Shown one piece after another: positions 1 through 10,422 of a DNA stretch of 47,316 nucleotides. The position numbers were made by a program, and so were the translations under genes. The notes under the pieces are model-generated. The model searched no databases, was not told the origin of the DNA, and saw only the letters and a list, made by a program, of their open reading frames with translations. Origin of the DNA: Pseudoalteromonas denitrificans DSM 6059 (lineage in GTDB: Bacteria > Pseudomonadota > Gammaproteobacteria > Enterobacterales > Alteromonadaceae). The stretch spans positions 1 to 47,316 of the forward strand of contig NZ_FOLO01000045.1 of NCBI RefSeq assembly GCF_900112265.1, in the 5' to 3' direction. Position 1 is the first letter of the stretch. Each line of letters begins with the position of its first letter.

Positions 1-3000
1 ACCCTAAAAATAAATGTATTCATGAACTTTTTGAGCAGCAGGCAAAAAATACACCTAATGCGACTGCAGTTGTCTTTAAAGATAAAAAATTGACCTATAA
101 AGAGCTGAATGAAAAAGCAAACCAACTAGCACATTATTTAGTTGCACATCATCAAGTAAAAGCGGATACGCTTATTGGTTTGTGCATTACGCGCTCAATA
201 GAAATGATGATAGGTATGCTAGGGATACTCAAAGCAGGGGGTGCTTATGTACCAATGGACCCTGATTATCCTAAAGCGCGTTTAGATTATATGTTGGAAG
301 ATGCAGGGTTAAATGTTGTATTAACTTTGTCGCATGTACAAAAGGAAGTGTCTTTTGGAAATGCACACGCGTTATGTCTCGATGGTTTAGGGCAAAAAGC
401 GCCACACATACAGAGCGTATTTGATGATTTTGCGATAGATAACCTAGAGACGAGGGAGCTTGGGCTTAATTCAAGTCATTTGGCGTATGTGATTTACACG
501 TCAGGCTCGACAGGAAACCCTAAAGGTGTATTAACACCTCATATTGCAGTGAGTAGATTGGTAATTAATCCGAACTTTATGCCATTGGATCAGGATACGG
601 TCTTCTTACAAAGTGCGAATATTGCTTTTGATGCAGCAACGCTTGAGATTTGGGGGGGGTTACTCAATGGCGGTAAATGTATCCTTTATCCAGAAAGATA
701 TCTCGATATTAATAGATTAAATGAGATTATTGTAAGTGAACAGGTAAATGCACTTTGGTTAACGGCGGGATTATTTAGTGAGTGGAGCCGAGTAAGCGAT
801 AAAGCGACGACATTAAAATGGGTATTAGCAGGGGGTGATGTTCTGAATCCTGATGCTGTGATGCGAGTGCAAAAGATGTTGCCACAGGTTACTTTGATAA
901 ATGGTTATGGTCCAACAGAAAATACAACGTTTACATGTTGTTATCAAATACCAAAAGTCTTAGAAGGAGACAGTCCAATCGCAATAGGTCGTCCGTTATC
1001 AGGAGACCAAGTTGTTATCATGTCAGATGAGGGTAATTTGTTACCAATGGGCGCGACTGGCGAGTTATGTGTTGGTGGCGATGGGCTGGCAAGAGGGTAT
1101 TTAAATAGCCCAGAATTAACGGCAGAGCGGTTTATTGATAATCCATATTATGATGAGAGTAAACCAAATAGTAGTAGACGCTTATATAAAACAGGAGATT
1201 TAGTAAGATACCTTAAGGATAGCAATATAGAGTTTATAGGGCGTATTGATGCACAAATAAAAATCAGAGGGTTCAGGGTTGAGCTGGGTGAAATAGAATA
1301 TCAGATAAACCAAGATGAGCGGGTTGATTCGGCTTTAGTTGTAGCAAAAGAGACAAGTTCAGGAGGCAAGCAGCTGATTGGCTATGTTAAATTATCACTC
1401 ATGCATGAGACAGCGGATGTTGAAAAGGCAGTGTTAGCACAGTTGGCAGAAATAAAAGGGAGTTTGCTTACTCGTATGCCAGATTATATGGTGCCGAGTG
1501 CATTTGTAAAAATAGAAGAATGGCCATTAACGGCAAATGGAAAAGTAGATAGGAAATCATTACCGCAAGCAGATGACAGTTTATTACAAGGAGAGTATGT
1601 AGGGCCACAAACGGATACGGAAAAAGCATTAGTCAATATTTGGTCAGGGTTACTGAATCTTGAAGCGGATAAAATCAGCACGACAGCTAACTTTTTTGAA
1701 TTGGGTGGCGATTCTATTTTGTCTATTCAGTTAGTATCTCAAGCAAATCAATTGGGTATGCAGCTAACCGTTAAGCAACTGTTTGACAATCAGAATATTG
1801 CTGAATTAGCGACTAAAGTAACCTATGGGATGGCAGTAGAGGCTCCTCAAAATCCGATTAAAGGAGCGTTAAATTTATTGCCAATTCAGCAGGTGTTTTT
1901 TGAAGATGAAACCGACTTACATCATTTTAATCAATCGGTACTTTTAACAACTCCAGTGGGTTTCGAACCATTACATTTGAATAAATTGGTAACAGTATTA
2001 TACCAACGTCATGATGCTTTACGTTTACGATTTGCATTGCAAGAAGGCAAATGGCAAGCTTTACATTGTCCGCTAGATCCGAAAATGGTAGAGCAAAGTA
2101 TCAGTCACCTTTATCTTGATGATTCAGATTTTAGTAGTCTTGAAGATAAAGCAAATGAAATACAGAGAAGTTTAAATTTGTCTGAAGGCCCGATTTTACG
2201 TTTGGTACATGTAACAAATCAAGGTCAAGAAGGGCGTTTATTACTTATCGTACATCACTTAGTTATAGATGGTGTTTCATGGCGAATTTTACTGGAAGAT
2301 GCTGAACGGTGGATGGCGGCGATACGTATGGGTAAGACATCGGTACTACCAGCTAAGACTTCATCTTTTCAACAATGGGGTGACTTCTTAACAGAATATG
2401 CTTTCAGTAATAAGTTGGCTGCTGAGAAGGGTTATTGGGCACGAATGAATGATATTTCAGTCAACGATTTACCTGAAGTGCCTTCCAAACTCACTGGAAC
2501 TAGTGTAGAGAATTTTGGCTTAGATCAAAATTTAACAACTCAATTATTACAACAAGCAGGGCATACTTATCGTACCCAAATAAATGAGTTACTGCTTTGT
2601 AGTGTATTCATGGGATTTAATCAATGGTCAGGTAATAAAAGTATTAGAATCGCGCTGGAAGGGCATGGTCGTGAAGATTTAACGCCTTTACTGGATTTAA
2701 GTCAAACCGTGGGGTGGTTCACAAGTATTTATCCTTTGGTTTTAAGTTCAAAGAGTATGAATATACAGGAAGTAATTTGTTCCATTAAAGAGCAATACCG
2801 AGCGGTACCATGTCATGGTATCGGTTACGGTGTTTTACGTTATTTGACAAAAGATGAATCACTTATTGAGAGTCAAGCTATTGATATTGCTTTTAACTAT
2901 CTTGGTCAATTTGACCAAGTGATCACGCAAGATAGTTATTTTGGTAGCGCAACAGAATCGCGCGGGTTAGAGGTTAGTCATGCTCGAAAAATAGACCATG

Positions 3001-6000
3001 GGATTACGCTTAATGGTGCTGTTACAGGTGGTACTCTGTCTTTTAATCTCAATTATGATTTAGCACGTTTTAGTGAAAAGAGTATGCAATCACTGGCGCA
3101 GTCTTTAGAGCAGGCTTTAAAAGATGTTATATCACATTGTTTAAGTCCTAACGCTGGACGTTTAACGATATCAGACTTTCCTTTGGCGAAAATGAATTTA
3201 ATTCAATTGGATACATGGCAAGCTAAGTACGATATTGCAAATATTTACAAAGCGACACCAATGCAACAAGGCATGCTGTTTCACAGTTTACTGGATAAAA
3301 ATGCGTATGTTACGCAAATAATGATGACACTTGAAGGTAATTTAAATACAGCTCTATTTAGAGAAGCTTGGCAAAGTGTTGTTGCAAGGCATGATATATT
3401 TAGAACCATTTTTGTAGGTGAAGACTCTGGAGAGATACAGCAGTTAGTATTGACTAAAGCAACACTTCCTTGGTCTGAATTTGATATGACTGAGTCAATA
3501 CCTGAAGTACAACAACAGCTGATCCATGCTTATCGACAAAATGACTTAAGAAAAGGCTTTGAATTGACAATAGCGCCTTTGATGCGAATTACTCTGTGGT
3601 CTTTAGGCAATCACCAGCATCAATTATTGTGGAGCCATCATCATGCTTTAAATGATGGTTGGTGTTTATCTCTAGTCTTTGGTGAAGTTATTAAAGTCTA
3701 TCAAAACCTTAAAGAAAACGAGAGAATTACTTTACCAGCAGTAATACCTTATAGAAATTATATAGCATGGTTAGCAGAGCAAGATGAGCAAGCGGCACGT
3801 GAATTTTGGCGAGCATCTTTGAGCGACATTGATGTTATGACGGCACTCCCATTAGAAAAAGACATTGGACAAGGGTGTTCAGGTTTAAATGAAATAGTAA
3901 CAGTTTCTTCTGAGTTTACTGATGAGGAAACGAAATTGTTATCTCAGTTTGCTAGAAAAAACCAGTTAACAATGAATGTTTTAGTGCAGGCTGCTTGGGC
4001 ATTTATTTTGTCTCGTTATAGTGGTGAAAATTCAGTTGTTTTTGGAACAACTGTATCTGGGCGTCCACCTGAGTTATTGGGTGTTGAGCAAATGGTGGGT
4101 CTTTTTATTAATACGGTTGCAGTTCGTATTGATATTGAAGGTAATATCAAACTAGGTGAATGGTTAACTAAGTTACATCATTCTCAAGTTACTCGAGATG
4201 AACATTGCTATTTATCTTTGAGTGAAGTGCAGCGATTAGCCAATTTATCGGGTAAGGGAGAATTATTTGATAGTTTGTTAGTTTTTGAAAACTACCCAGT
4301 TGATGATGCCTTAGAAGACAAAGTTGATCTGTCAGGCTTACAAGTTTCATCGATGGAAGCTTTCGATGACACTAACTTTGGTCTGATGGTAAAAGGGTCA
4401 TTACGGGAGTTATTAACGCTCGATATTTCTTATAAAACGGCACGGTTTGATTCGGATGATATGAATATTTTGCTAGACCAAATGCATAGAGTATTAAAAG
4501 CTATGATTGAACAAGTTGAGCAGCCTGTCTGGAAGTTGCCGTTGCTCAGCTATGAAGAACAAAATTACTTAATCAAAGGTTTCGCCAATACTTCTAAAAA
4601 TTATTTAGTTGAACAATGTATTCATCAAATTTTTGAAACTCAAGTTGAAAAAAGCCCTCATAAAATCGCATTAATTTTTAATGGCAAAAATCTCACTTAT
4701 GAAGAGCTCAATAACCAATCCAATCAGCTAGCACAATATTTATCTGCTCAAGGGGTGAAACGCGGCAGTATTGTGGGTATTTGCATTGCGAGATCCATGG
4801 AGATGGTGATAAGTTTACTGGCGATATTAAAAACGGGCGCTGCATATGCACCGCTTGATCCCAGTTACCCTCAAGAACGTCTAGATTATATGATGGAAAA
4901 TAGTGCAATAAAGCTATTAGTCACTCATTCCGATCTAAGTGCTGTATATGAAGGTAAACCTGTAAAGGCAATCAAGCTAGATGATGATAAAATAAAGCAA
5001 GCGTTGTCAGCACATAAAACTGAAAATTTACAGATCTCTAATGGACTATCACCTGATGATCTTGCTTTTGTGATTTATACTTCAGGCTCAACAGGTAGGC
5101 CTAAGGGAGTCATGCAAACGCACAGAACAATGGTTAATTTGGCTCAAGGTCAAATATTGGATGATGGTATGCATGGAGCATTACGTACATTACAGTTTGC
5201 ACCTATCAGTTTTGATGCATCGATCCATGAAATGACGACTTGTTGGTTGACTGGAAGTGAATTATTTTTGATGAGTGAGCAAAGTAAGCAAAACCTTGTG
5301 ACATTACCTGATATTTTGCACGATAATAAAATTGAACGATTATTTATCCCGCCAGCAGTTTTAAACTGGCTGAGTGAGGCTGTGAATGAGCGTGACCTAC
5401 ATCTTATTAATCTTAAAGAAATAGCGACTTCAGGTGAAGCTTTAGTGGTTTCCTCTGATTTGGCTGCGTTTTTAGAGCAACACCATCATTGCAAATTATG
5501 GAACTACTATGGACCAACAGAAACGCATGTTGCAACGATAGGCTTGGTTAATTCACCTAAGGCTGGTGATCTTCCATCTATTGGTAAACCAATTGAGAAC
5601 GTGAGTTGTTATGTACTTGATAAGTACCTACAGTTAGCCCCTATGGGCACTTTAGGTGAACTTTGGGTTGGAGGCATGGCTGTTGCGAAAGGTTATATTA
5701 ATCGACCTGAACTGACCGCTGAGCGTTTTATTGATGATCCTTTTAGTCAAAAATCAAGTGACAAACTCTATAAAACAGGAGATCTAGTACGTTATTTACC
5801 TGACGGAAATATAGAGTTTATCGGTCGTACTGATGACCAAGTTAAAATGAGAGGGTATCGTATTGAACTCAGTGAAATTGAACAGCAACTATTGTCCATA
5901 GATGCTGTTAAGCGGGCTGTTGTTTTGGTGCGAGAGGATGAACCTGGGCTTAAACATTTAGCTGCCTATGTAACGACAGACTTAGAAGATGATGGTGAGC

Positions 6001-7271
6001 TGATAACCAAAATGCAAGATCATGCTTATGCATCTTTACCTGAATTTATGGTGCCGACTTATTTTATGATTTTAGATGCACTCCCTTTGACTGCAAATGG
6101 GAAAGTTAATAAAAAAGCGTTACCAGTACCAGAGCGTGTCGTTTCACATGAAGTATATGTTGCACCAAAAACTGAAATCGAAAAGTCATTGGTTCAGGTT
6201 TGGTCACAATTACTGGGTCTGGACTCCGATAAGATTAGTATCACTGCCAATATTTTTGAGTTAGGGGCACATTCTTTATTAATGCTCAAAGCGATACACC
6301 AGATGAAAAAAGTGGGTATAGATAGTGATTTGAAAGCATTGTACGAAAGCAGTTGCATTCAGGAATTTGCAATGAATTATGGTCATAATCACCTGCCTAT
6401 TGAGCAAGGATCTATTATAGCATTGAACAAGACAACAAATGGAAATCCACTTTATGTATTTCATCCATTTGGTGGCCGTTGTGATGGTTATCGAAAAATC
6501 GCACTTTCTTTGGAAGGGATTTGTCCTGTCATTGGTATTCAGGCACCTTTCAATTTTAATCATGAACTCAATTTTGATAACTTTTCTGAGCTGGGTGAGT
6601 TTTATAAAAGGGCAATTAAGCAGCATAGGCCTGAAGGTCCATATCAGTTATGTGGCTGGTCAGCTGGTGGCAATATTGCAGGTAAAGTTGCTGAGTTGAT
6701 GCTTGCCCAGGGAGATGAAATAAGTTATCTCGCTATTTTGGATTCTCTGATGATTTTTCCGAATACAGACTTATCTGATTCTGAAAATTTGAGACAAGTA
6801 CTTAAAAATGAACTCAATAGTGAAGAAGATACGTTATCGGGTATTTGCTTTACGGATAAGTTGGGTAAAGAATTTGAAAACAAGAGTCTGGATGAGCAGA
6901 TAATAAATGCTGCGGAATTAATCCTTCAAAGCGATAAGGAAGTAGATTATGAGCCAGAGCAGATCAAAATAGGATTAAAGTTTGGAACACATTTGATGAA
7001 AACTAACTGGTCGGTAGCGCCTTTGAATATTTCGGGAAAATCGGTATTGTTTGCTGCAGAAGGGAACACAGAGCAAGAGAAAAAAAATATCCTGGAGGCT
7101 TGGCAAAAAACACTTTTATCTTCCGATGAAGTGATAACTGTTCCAGGTATTCACGGTAAGATGATGCATGGAGACTGTATTGAGAAAATAATTGACAAAC
7201 TTGTTCTAGACATATCGCAATTTAACAACCAATTTATCCGTTTAGAACCGGAAGATGAAAAGGTTGTGTAG
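1..7271 (+). CDS. Nonribosomal peptide synthetase, terminal modules A-T-E-C-A-T-TE (5' partial)
   Basis: The frame is open from the left edge (base 3), so the start lies outside. Domains in order: adenylation 1 (about 3-1580; TSGSTGNPKG, NGYGPTE, YKTGDLV); carrier 1 with LGGDS at 1701, the form typical of carriers preceding epimerases; an epimerization domain (about 1860-3150; HHLVIDGVSW, EGHGRE, TVGWFTS, FNYLGQFD); a condensation domain (about 3240-4550; HHALNDG), which by position should be of D-to-L type; adenylation 2 (about 4600-6110; NYYGPTETH); carrier 2 with LGAHSL at 6261; and a thioesterase with GWSAGG near 6655. The enzyme thus adds a D-configured penultimate residue and a last residue, then releases the peptide. 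Specificity-pocket residues read by alignment to PheA are about DALWVAGTFK for A1 and DAHFASYVAK for A2. I do not assign substrates from these. Earlier modules and the product are unknown. Confidence 0.96.
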   Translation, partial: PKNKCIHELFEQQAKNTPNATAVVFKDKKLTYKELNEKANQLAHYLVAHHQVKADTLIGLCITRSIEMMIGMLGILKAGGAYVPMDPDYPKARLDYMLEDAGLNVVLTLSHVQKEVSFGNAHALCLDGLGQKAPHIQSVFDDFAIDNLETRELGLNSSHLAYVIYTSGSTGNPKGVLTPHIAVSRLVINPNFMPLDQDTVFLQSANIAFDAATLEIWGGLLNGGKCILYPERYLDINRLNEIIVSEQVNALWLTAGLFSEWSRVSDKATTLKWVLAGGDVLNPDAVMRVQKMLPQVTLINGYGPTENTTFTCCYQIPKVLEGDSPIAIGRPLSGDQVVIMSDEGNLLPMGATGELCVGGDGLARGYLNSPELTAERFIDNPYYDESKPNSSRRLYKTGDLVRYLKDSNIEFIGRIDAQIKIRGFRVELGEIEYQINQDERVDSALVVAKETSSGGKQLIGYVKLSLMHETADVEKAVLAQLAEIKGSLLTRMPDYMVPSAFVKIEEWPLTANGKVDRKSLPQADDSLLQGEYVGPQTDTEKALVNIWSGLLNLEADKISTTANFFELGGDSILSIQLVSQANQLGMQLTVKQLFDNQNIAELATKVTYGMAVEAPQNPIKGALNLLPIQQVFFEDETDLHHFNQSVLLTTPVGFEPLHLNKLVTVLYQRHDALRLRFALQEGKWQALHCPLDPKMVEQSISHLYLDDSDFSSLEDKANEIQRSLNLSEGPILRLVHVTNQGQEGRLLLIVHHLVIDGVSWRILLEDAERWMAAIRMGKTSVLPAKTSSFQQWGDFLTEYAFSNKLAAEKGYWARMNDISVNDLPEVPSKLTGTSVENFGLDQNLTTQLLQQAGHTYRTQINELLLCSVFMGFNQWSGNKSIRIALEGHGREDLTPLLDLSQTVGWFTSIYPLVLSSKSMNIQEVICSIKEQYRAVPCHGIGYGVLRYLTKDESLIESQAIDIAFNYLGQFDQVITQDSYFGSATESRGLEVSHARKIDHGITLNGAVTGGTLSFNLNYDLARFSEKSMQSLAQSLEQALKDVISHCLSPNAGRLTISDFPLAKMNLIQLDTWQAKYDIANIYKATPMQQGMLFHSLLDKNAYVTQIMMTLEGNLNTALFREAWQSVVARHDIFRTIFVGEDSGEIQQLVLTKATLPWSEFDMTESIPEVQQQLIHAYRQNDLRKGFELTIAPLMRITLWSLGNHQHQLLWSHHHALNDGWCLSLVFGEVIKVYQNLKENERITLPAVIPYRNYIAWLAEQDEQAAREFWRASLSDIDVMTALPLEKDIGQGCSGLNEIVTVSSEFTDEETKLLSQFARKNQLTMNVLVQAAWAFILSRYSGENSVVFGTTVSGRPPELLGVEQMVGLFINTVAVRIDIEGNIKLGEWLTKLHHSQVTRDEHCYLSLSEVQRLANLSGKGELFDSLLVFENYPVDDALEDKVDLSGLQVSSMEAFDDTNFGLMVKGSLRELLTLDISYKTARFDSDDMNILLDQMHRVLKAMIEQVEQPVWKLPLLSYEEQNYLIKGFANTSKNYLVEQCIHQIFETQVEKSPHKIALIFNGKNLTYEELNNQSNQLAQYLSAQGVKRGSIVGICIARSMEMVISLLAILKTGAAYAPLDPSYPQERLDYMMENSAIKLLVTHSDLSAVYEGKPVKAIKLDDDKIKQALSAHKTENLQISNGLSPDDLAFVIYTSGSTGRPKGVMQTHRTMVNLAQGQILDDGMHGALRTLQFAPISFDASIHEMTTCWLTGSELFLMSEQSKQNLVTLPDILHDNKIERLFIPPAVLNWLSEAVNERDLHLINLKEIATSGEALVVSSDLAAFLEQHHHCKLWNYYGPTETHVATIGLVNSPKAGDLPSIGKPIENVSCYVLDKYLQLAPMGTLGELWVGGMAVAKGYINRPELTAERFIDDPFSQKSSDKLYKTGDLVRYLPDGNIEFIGRTDDQVKMRGYRIELSEIEQQLLSIDAVKRAVVLVREDEPGLKHLAAYVTTDLEDDGELITKMQDHAYASLPEFMVPTYFMILDALPLTANGKVNKKALPVPERVVSHEVYVAPKTEIEKSLVQVWSQLLGLDSDKISITANIFELGAHSLLMLKAIHQMKKVGIDSDLKALYESSCIQEFAMNYGHNHLPIEQGSIIALNKTTNGNPLYVFHPFGGRCDGYRKIALSLEGICPVIGIQAPFNFNHELNFDNFSELGEFYKRAIKQHRPEGPYQLCGWSAGGNIAGKVAELMLAQGDEISYLAILDSLMIFPNTDLSDSENLRQVLKNELNSEEDTLSGICFTDKLGKEFENKSLDEQIINAAELILQSDKEVDYEPEQIKIGLKFGTHLMKTNWSVAPLNISGKSVLFAAEGNTEQEKKNILEAWQKTLLSSDEVITVPGIHGKMMHGDCIEKIIDKLVLDISQFNNQFIRLEPEDEKVV

Positions 7272-7328
7272 TGTCAACCTCGTTTAATTGTCTATTAAAC
7301 TGATGTCATGACATTTACATTGTAAATT

Positions 7329-7356
7329 GTGGGGAGCTTTCCCACGATTTCTTTTT
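7329..7356 (+). terminator. Intrinsic terminator after the NRPS gene
   Basis: GTGGG at 7329 pairs with CCCAC ending at 7345, followed by a T-rich run ending at 7356. It lies 58 bp past the NRPS stop, which separates that transcript from the TonB receptor gene. Confidence 0.75.
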
Positions 7357-7400
7357 AAATAATGATAAATTAATAGACTTGGTGAGTAACTCTAGACAAT

Positions 7401-7427
7401 AGTTTGAGGTATGGCATACCTCAAACT
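7401..7427. repeat. 27-bp perfect palindrome upstream of the TonB receptor gene
   Basis: The arms AGTTTGAGGTATG (7401-7413) and CATACCTCAAACT (7415-7427) flank a single central G. No T-run follows on either strand, so an operator is more likely than a terminator. It lies about 100 bp upstream of the receptor start. Confidence 0.6.
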
Positions 7428-7524
7428 TACAGATTTTAACAAACTTTAACAAATTTACCCGTGCCTAATTCGGGGAATGTGATACTTTATTAATGTGGAA
7501 TTTTTAAGCATTATAAGGAAAGAT

Positions 7525-9591
7525 ATGAAGCCGGTTATAAATTACAGTAAACTTGCAGTTATTATTGCAGCACTCCTTAGTGGTTCTTCATTAGCAAATG
7601 AAGTAACAACAGAGCGTATTGTTGTTCATGGTAAACGAAGTGATATTATGTCTCAAATTACTGAAGATGCTGAAAAGTTAACAGTCATGCCTGGCGCCAT
7701 GGGAGACCCGCTTCAAGCCATATATGCCTTGCCTGGTGTTGTTGCTGCAGGTGGTTCAATGAGTCAACCTGCTGTCAGAGGATCAGCACCTAACGATAAT
7801 TTATTTGAAGTGGATTTTATGCCTGCTGGATATATATTCCATGATTTTGGCACTTCAATTTTTAATCGTCACCTTATTCAAGACTTTCAATTATTTTCAG
7901 CGGCCTATGGTACGAGTTATTCTAATGCCACTGGTGCGGTTTTTGATGTGTCTCTTAGAAGTCCTAAATATCAAGATATAAAAACAACGCTTGATTTGTC
8001 CATGTTTAATGCTGGTATTTTTACGGAAGGTCAAATTACTGAAAATAGTGCATTTTACTTTTCGGCACGTAAAAGTACTTTGCCTCTTTTTGTTTCTACA
8101 GGTGAAGAGTTAGAAGATGAGGATGGTGAGCTAACTGGTATCGTAATAAATGATCCACCAGATGATCATGATTACCAAGGGAAATGGGTATGGGATGTTA
8201 ATAATAATAATGTACTTACTTTTTCTTTTACTGGAGCAGAAGATAGCGCCGCAGCAAATTTTAATCAACGTGCGGAGCTTGCACTTAAAACACCTGAATA
8301 TCAAGGTGATGCGGAATTTACACGCGGTTTTAATAGCCAAAGTGTAATATGGGACCATTATAATGATAATTTTAAAATAAAAGTGGGTATCGGCTCCTTA
8401 AGTCATACTGAGCGTCTTGAGTTTGGCAAGTCTGCGACACTTTCAGATGGGTTCTATAATGATACTACCAATAAGCAGATATCTTACAAAGCGAGGTTGA
8501 ATTACAAACTTAATAATGAGCATCAATTTGTAATTGATGCAGCTTATTTTGATGCTGAAGTAGAAACAGATTATGATATTCTACAATATAACTGTACTGA
8601 TATAGATCCAGATTGTGCATTGAATAAAGGTGATAGAATACAAGATAGTGTTGTACTTGATACTGACAATGCATTTGTTGGTATTAATCATGTGTGGAAA
8701 ATTAATGAGTCTCTACAGTCCGATATAGGATTGCAATGGCAACACAATAAATATAATAAAGAAGATTTTGTGCACCCTAGAGTAGCATTGAGTTATTACA
8801 TTTCAGATGATAGTACTGTTACTGCTAAATATGGTCAATATAACCGAATGCAGGATATAAGCACTATCACGCCAAAAATTGGTAATCCAGAGTTAAAATC
8901 ACAATCGTCTAATCATGCAAGTTTGGGTTTTTCTCAATACTTAAATGATGAGTGGAGCTGGTCTATTGAAGGGTACTATAAAACAATGGATGATTTACCT
9001 TTAGCACTTAATGAGACTCAAATTGATAGTCATCTCAATTATGCAAATGATGTTGAAGGGAAGTCGTATGGTACAGATTTATTAATTAATAAAAATAAAA
9101 CTGATAATTGGTATGGTTGGTTAGCAGTAAGTTATGCAAAAAGTGAACGAACAGATTTGCGAAAAAATACAACAAAAGATTATTATGCTGATACTCCATT
9201 AGTTGTGAACTTAGTTTTTAACTATCAAATAAATGAACGTTGGAATGGGGGTTTTAACTTTACTGCTAGAAGTGGTCAAGCTTATACGCCAATCGTTGGA
9301 GTAGTTGAAAATCCTGACTTTGAAGATCACTACTTACCAACTTATGGAGAGTCTTTTTCCGAGCGTTTTGATGTTTACCATAGGTTAGATATTCGCTTTG
9401 AACGTAAAACTGACTTTTTTGATTTAGATGCTACGATGATTTTTGAATTACGAAATGCTTATAATTCAGATAATGTCTCTTATATTGATCTTGATTATAA
9501 AAAAGTAAAATCAACAGATGATTTGATCATTGAAGAGAAAAGTGATGATTTTGGCATGTTACCTTCGATTGGTTTTAACGTTTCTTTTTAA
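7525..9591 (+). CDS. TonB-dependent receptor-like outer membrane protein
   Basis: The protein has 688 residues from ATG 7525, chosen because AAGGAAAG sits just upstream and a signal peptide follows directly (MKPVINYSKL..., ending near SGSSLA). A GTG 30 bp earlier lacks both. Residues about 40-150 look like a plug domain (LQAIYALPGVVAAGG, AVRGSAPNDN), followed by alternating beta-strand sequence ending in aromatic GFNVSF, as expected for a C-terminal barrel strand. Members move siderophores, vitamins or glycans across the outer membrane using TonB energy. The substrate is not visible. The NRPS just upstream makes a siderophore conceivable, but a terminator separates the two and no Fur-box-like site was seen. 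The next gene is a small lipoprotein, probably a partner. Confidence 0.85.
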   Translation: MKPVINYSKLAVIIAALLSGSSLANEVTTERIVVHGKRSDIMSQITEDAEKLTVMPGAMGDPLQAIYALPGVVAAGGSMSQPAVRGSAPNDNLFEVDFMPAGYIFHDFGTSIFNRHLIQDFQLFSAAYGTSYSNATGAVFDVSLRSPKYQDIKTTLDLSMFNAGIFTEGQITENSAFYFSARKSTLPLFVSTGEELEDEDGELTGIVINDPPDDHDYQGKWVWDVNNNNVLTFSFTGAEDSAAANFNQRAELALKTPEYQGDAEFTRGFNSQSVIWDHYNDNFKIKVGIGSLSHTERLEFGKSATLSDGFYNDTTNKQISYKARLNYKLNNEHQFVIDAAYFDAEVETDYDILQYNCTDIDPDCALNKGDRIQDSVVLDTDNAFVGINHVWKINESLQSDIGLQWQHNKYNKEDFVHPRVALSYYISDDSTVTAKYGQYNRMQDISTITPKIGNPELKSQSSNHASLGFSQYLNDEWSWSIEGYYKTMDDLPLALNETQIDSHLNYANDVEGKSYGTDLLINKNKTDNWYGWLAVSYAKSERTDLRKNTTKDYYADTPLVVNLVFNYQINERWNGGFNFTARSGQAYTPIVGVVENPDFEDHYLPTYGESFSERFDVYHRLDIRFERKTDFFDLDATMIFELRNAYNSDNVSYIDLDYKKVKSTDDLIIEEKSDDFGMLPSIGFNVSF

Positions 9592-9647
9592 GAGGCGTTA
9601 AATTACTTTAAAAAGTAAATTACAAAATAATATTTTATAGAAAAAAC

Positions 9648-9680
9648 AATTAATTAACAATTAAGTATTGTTAATTAATT
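9648..9680. repeat. AT-rich 14-bp inverted repeat upstream of the lipoprotein gene
   Basis: AATTAATTAACAAT (9648-9661) and its exact complement (9667-9680) flank TAAGT. It ends 16 bp before the lipoprotein ATG and just before the AAGGAT ribosome site. It could be an mRNA hairpin that tunes expression, or an operator. Confidence 0.5.
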
Positions 9681-9696
9681 TAAGGATAAGAAATTT

Positions 9697-10383
9697 ATGA
9701 CTTTAATATCAAAAAAATTTAGAAATAGTGCTTTAGCTTTATCAATTGTTTTTACTGTTACGGGTTGCGGTGGCGGAAGTGATAAGGTTGATACACTTTT
9801 GGATGATTTAACACCTAAGGATAAATCTGCAAACATTACTTTCGTGAATGCATTAGATGAAATGGCTAGTTTTTATGTTCAAATTAGAGATTTGAATAGA
9901 GATGTATTTAGTGATGAAGATAAAGCGTCTGATATTGCTGTTAATGAAATAAGTTCACCATACAAGCATGCTTGGGGAGAAAGTTTAAATAATACAACTT
10001 TTGGTGTTCAAGATGCTAATAGCCAGACAAAAAAAGATACATTAAACCAAGAGTTAACAGCTGATTCTAATGTATTTGCTGTGGCTTGGTTATCAGGAAC
10101 TGATTATCAACTTTCTGTGTTTGATAAACAAGCTTCCGATAAAGCGGATGTTTACAGTATTCGCGTTTTTGCTAACTCACAAATGAGTGTCAAAATAAAT
10201 GATTCTGACCAGGTAGTTCAAACCACTGAAATTGGAAAAGTAACACAAAGGTTTGAAGTTAATAATTGTGAAACAGGGCTGAAAGTGAGCGGTAACTATA
10301 TTGATTTATGTACACTTGATTTGGGAAAATCTTATCTTGTCGTTGCTGATACAAATGGTAAAAGAGTGCTTATACAGGAATAA
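9697..10383 (+). CDS. Small secreted lipoprotein of unknown function
   Basis: The protein has 228 residues, with AAGGAT 11 bp before the ATG. The N-terminus is a lipoprotein signal: basic MTLISKKFRNS, a hydrophobic stretch, and the lipobox VTGC at about 20-23, followed by GGGS. The mature part is mostly beta-type sequence (ANITFVNALDEMASFYVQI, VFAVAWLSGTDYQLSVFD) and has two Cys near the C-terminus (NNCETG, DLCTLD) that could pair. The fold is reminiscent of DUF4397-type beta sandwiches, but I cannot confirm that. It lies 105 bp behind the TonB-type receptor with no terminator between them and before a strong terminator, so the two are probably co-expressed. It may be a surface partner of the receptor. 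That role is inference. Confidence 0.75.
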   Translation: MTLISKKFRNSALALSIVFTVTGCGGGSDKVDTLLDDLTPKDKSANITFVNALDEMASFYVQIRDLNRDVFSDEDKASDIAVNEISSPYKHAWGESLNNTTFGVQDANSQTKKDTLNQELTADSNVFAVAWLSGTDYQLSVFDKQASDKADVYSIRVFANSQMSVKINDSDQVVQTTEIGKVTQRFEVNNCETGLKVSGNYIDLCTLDLGKSYLVVADTNGKRVLIQE

Positions 10384-10422
10384 TTTATTAAATTAATCAT
10401 ATACTGAGGAGTATCAGTATAT

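Noticed and set aside
6279..6699. Overlapping open frames on both strands within the NRPS thioesterase region
   Set aside because: They lie inside a clear carrier-thioesterase coding sequence, have no ribosome sites and no domain-like sequence; they are shadows of AT-rich coding DNA.
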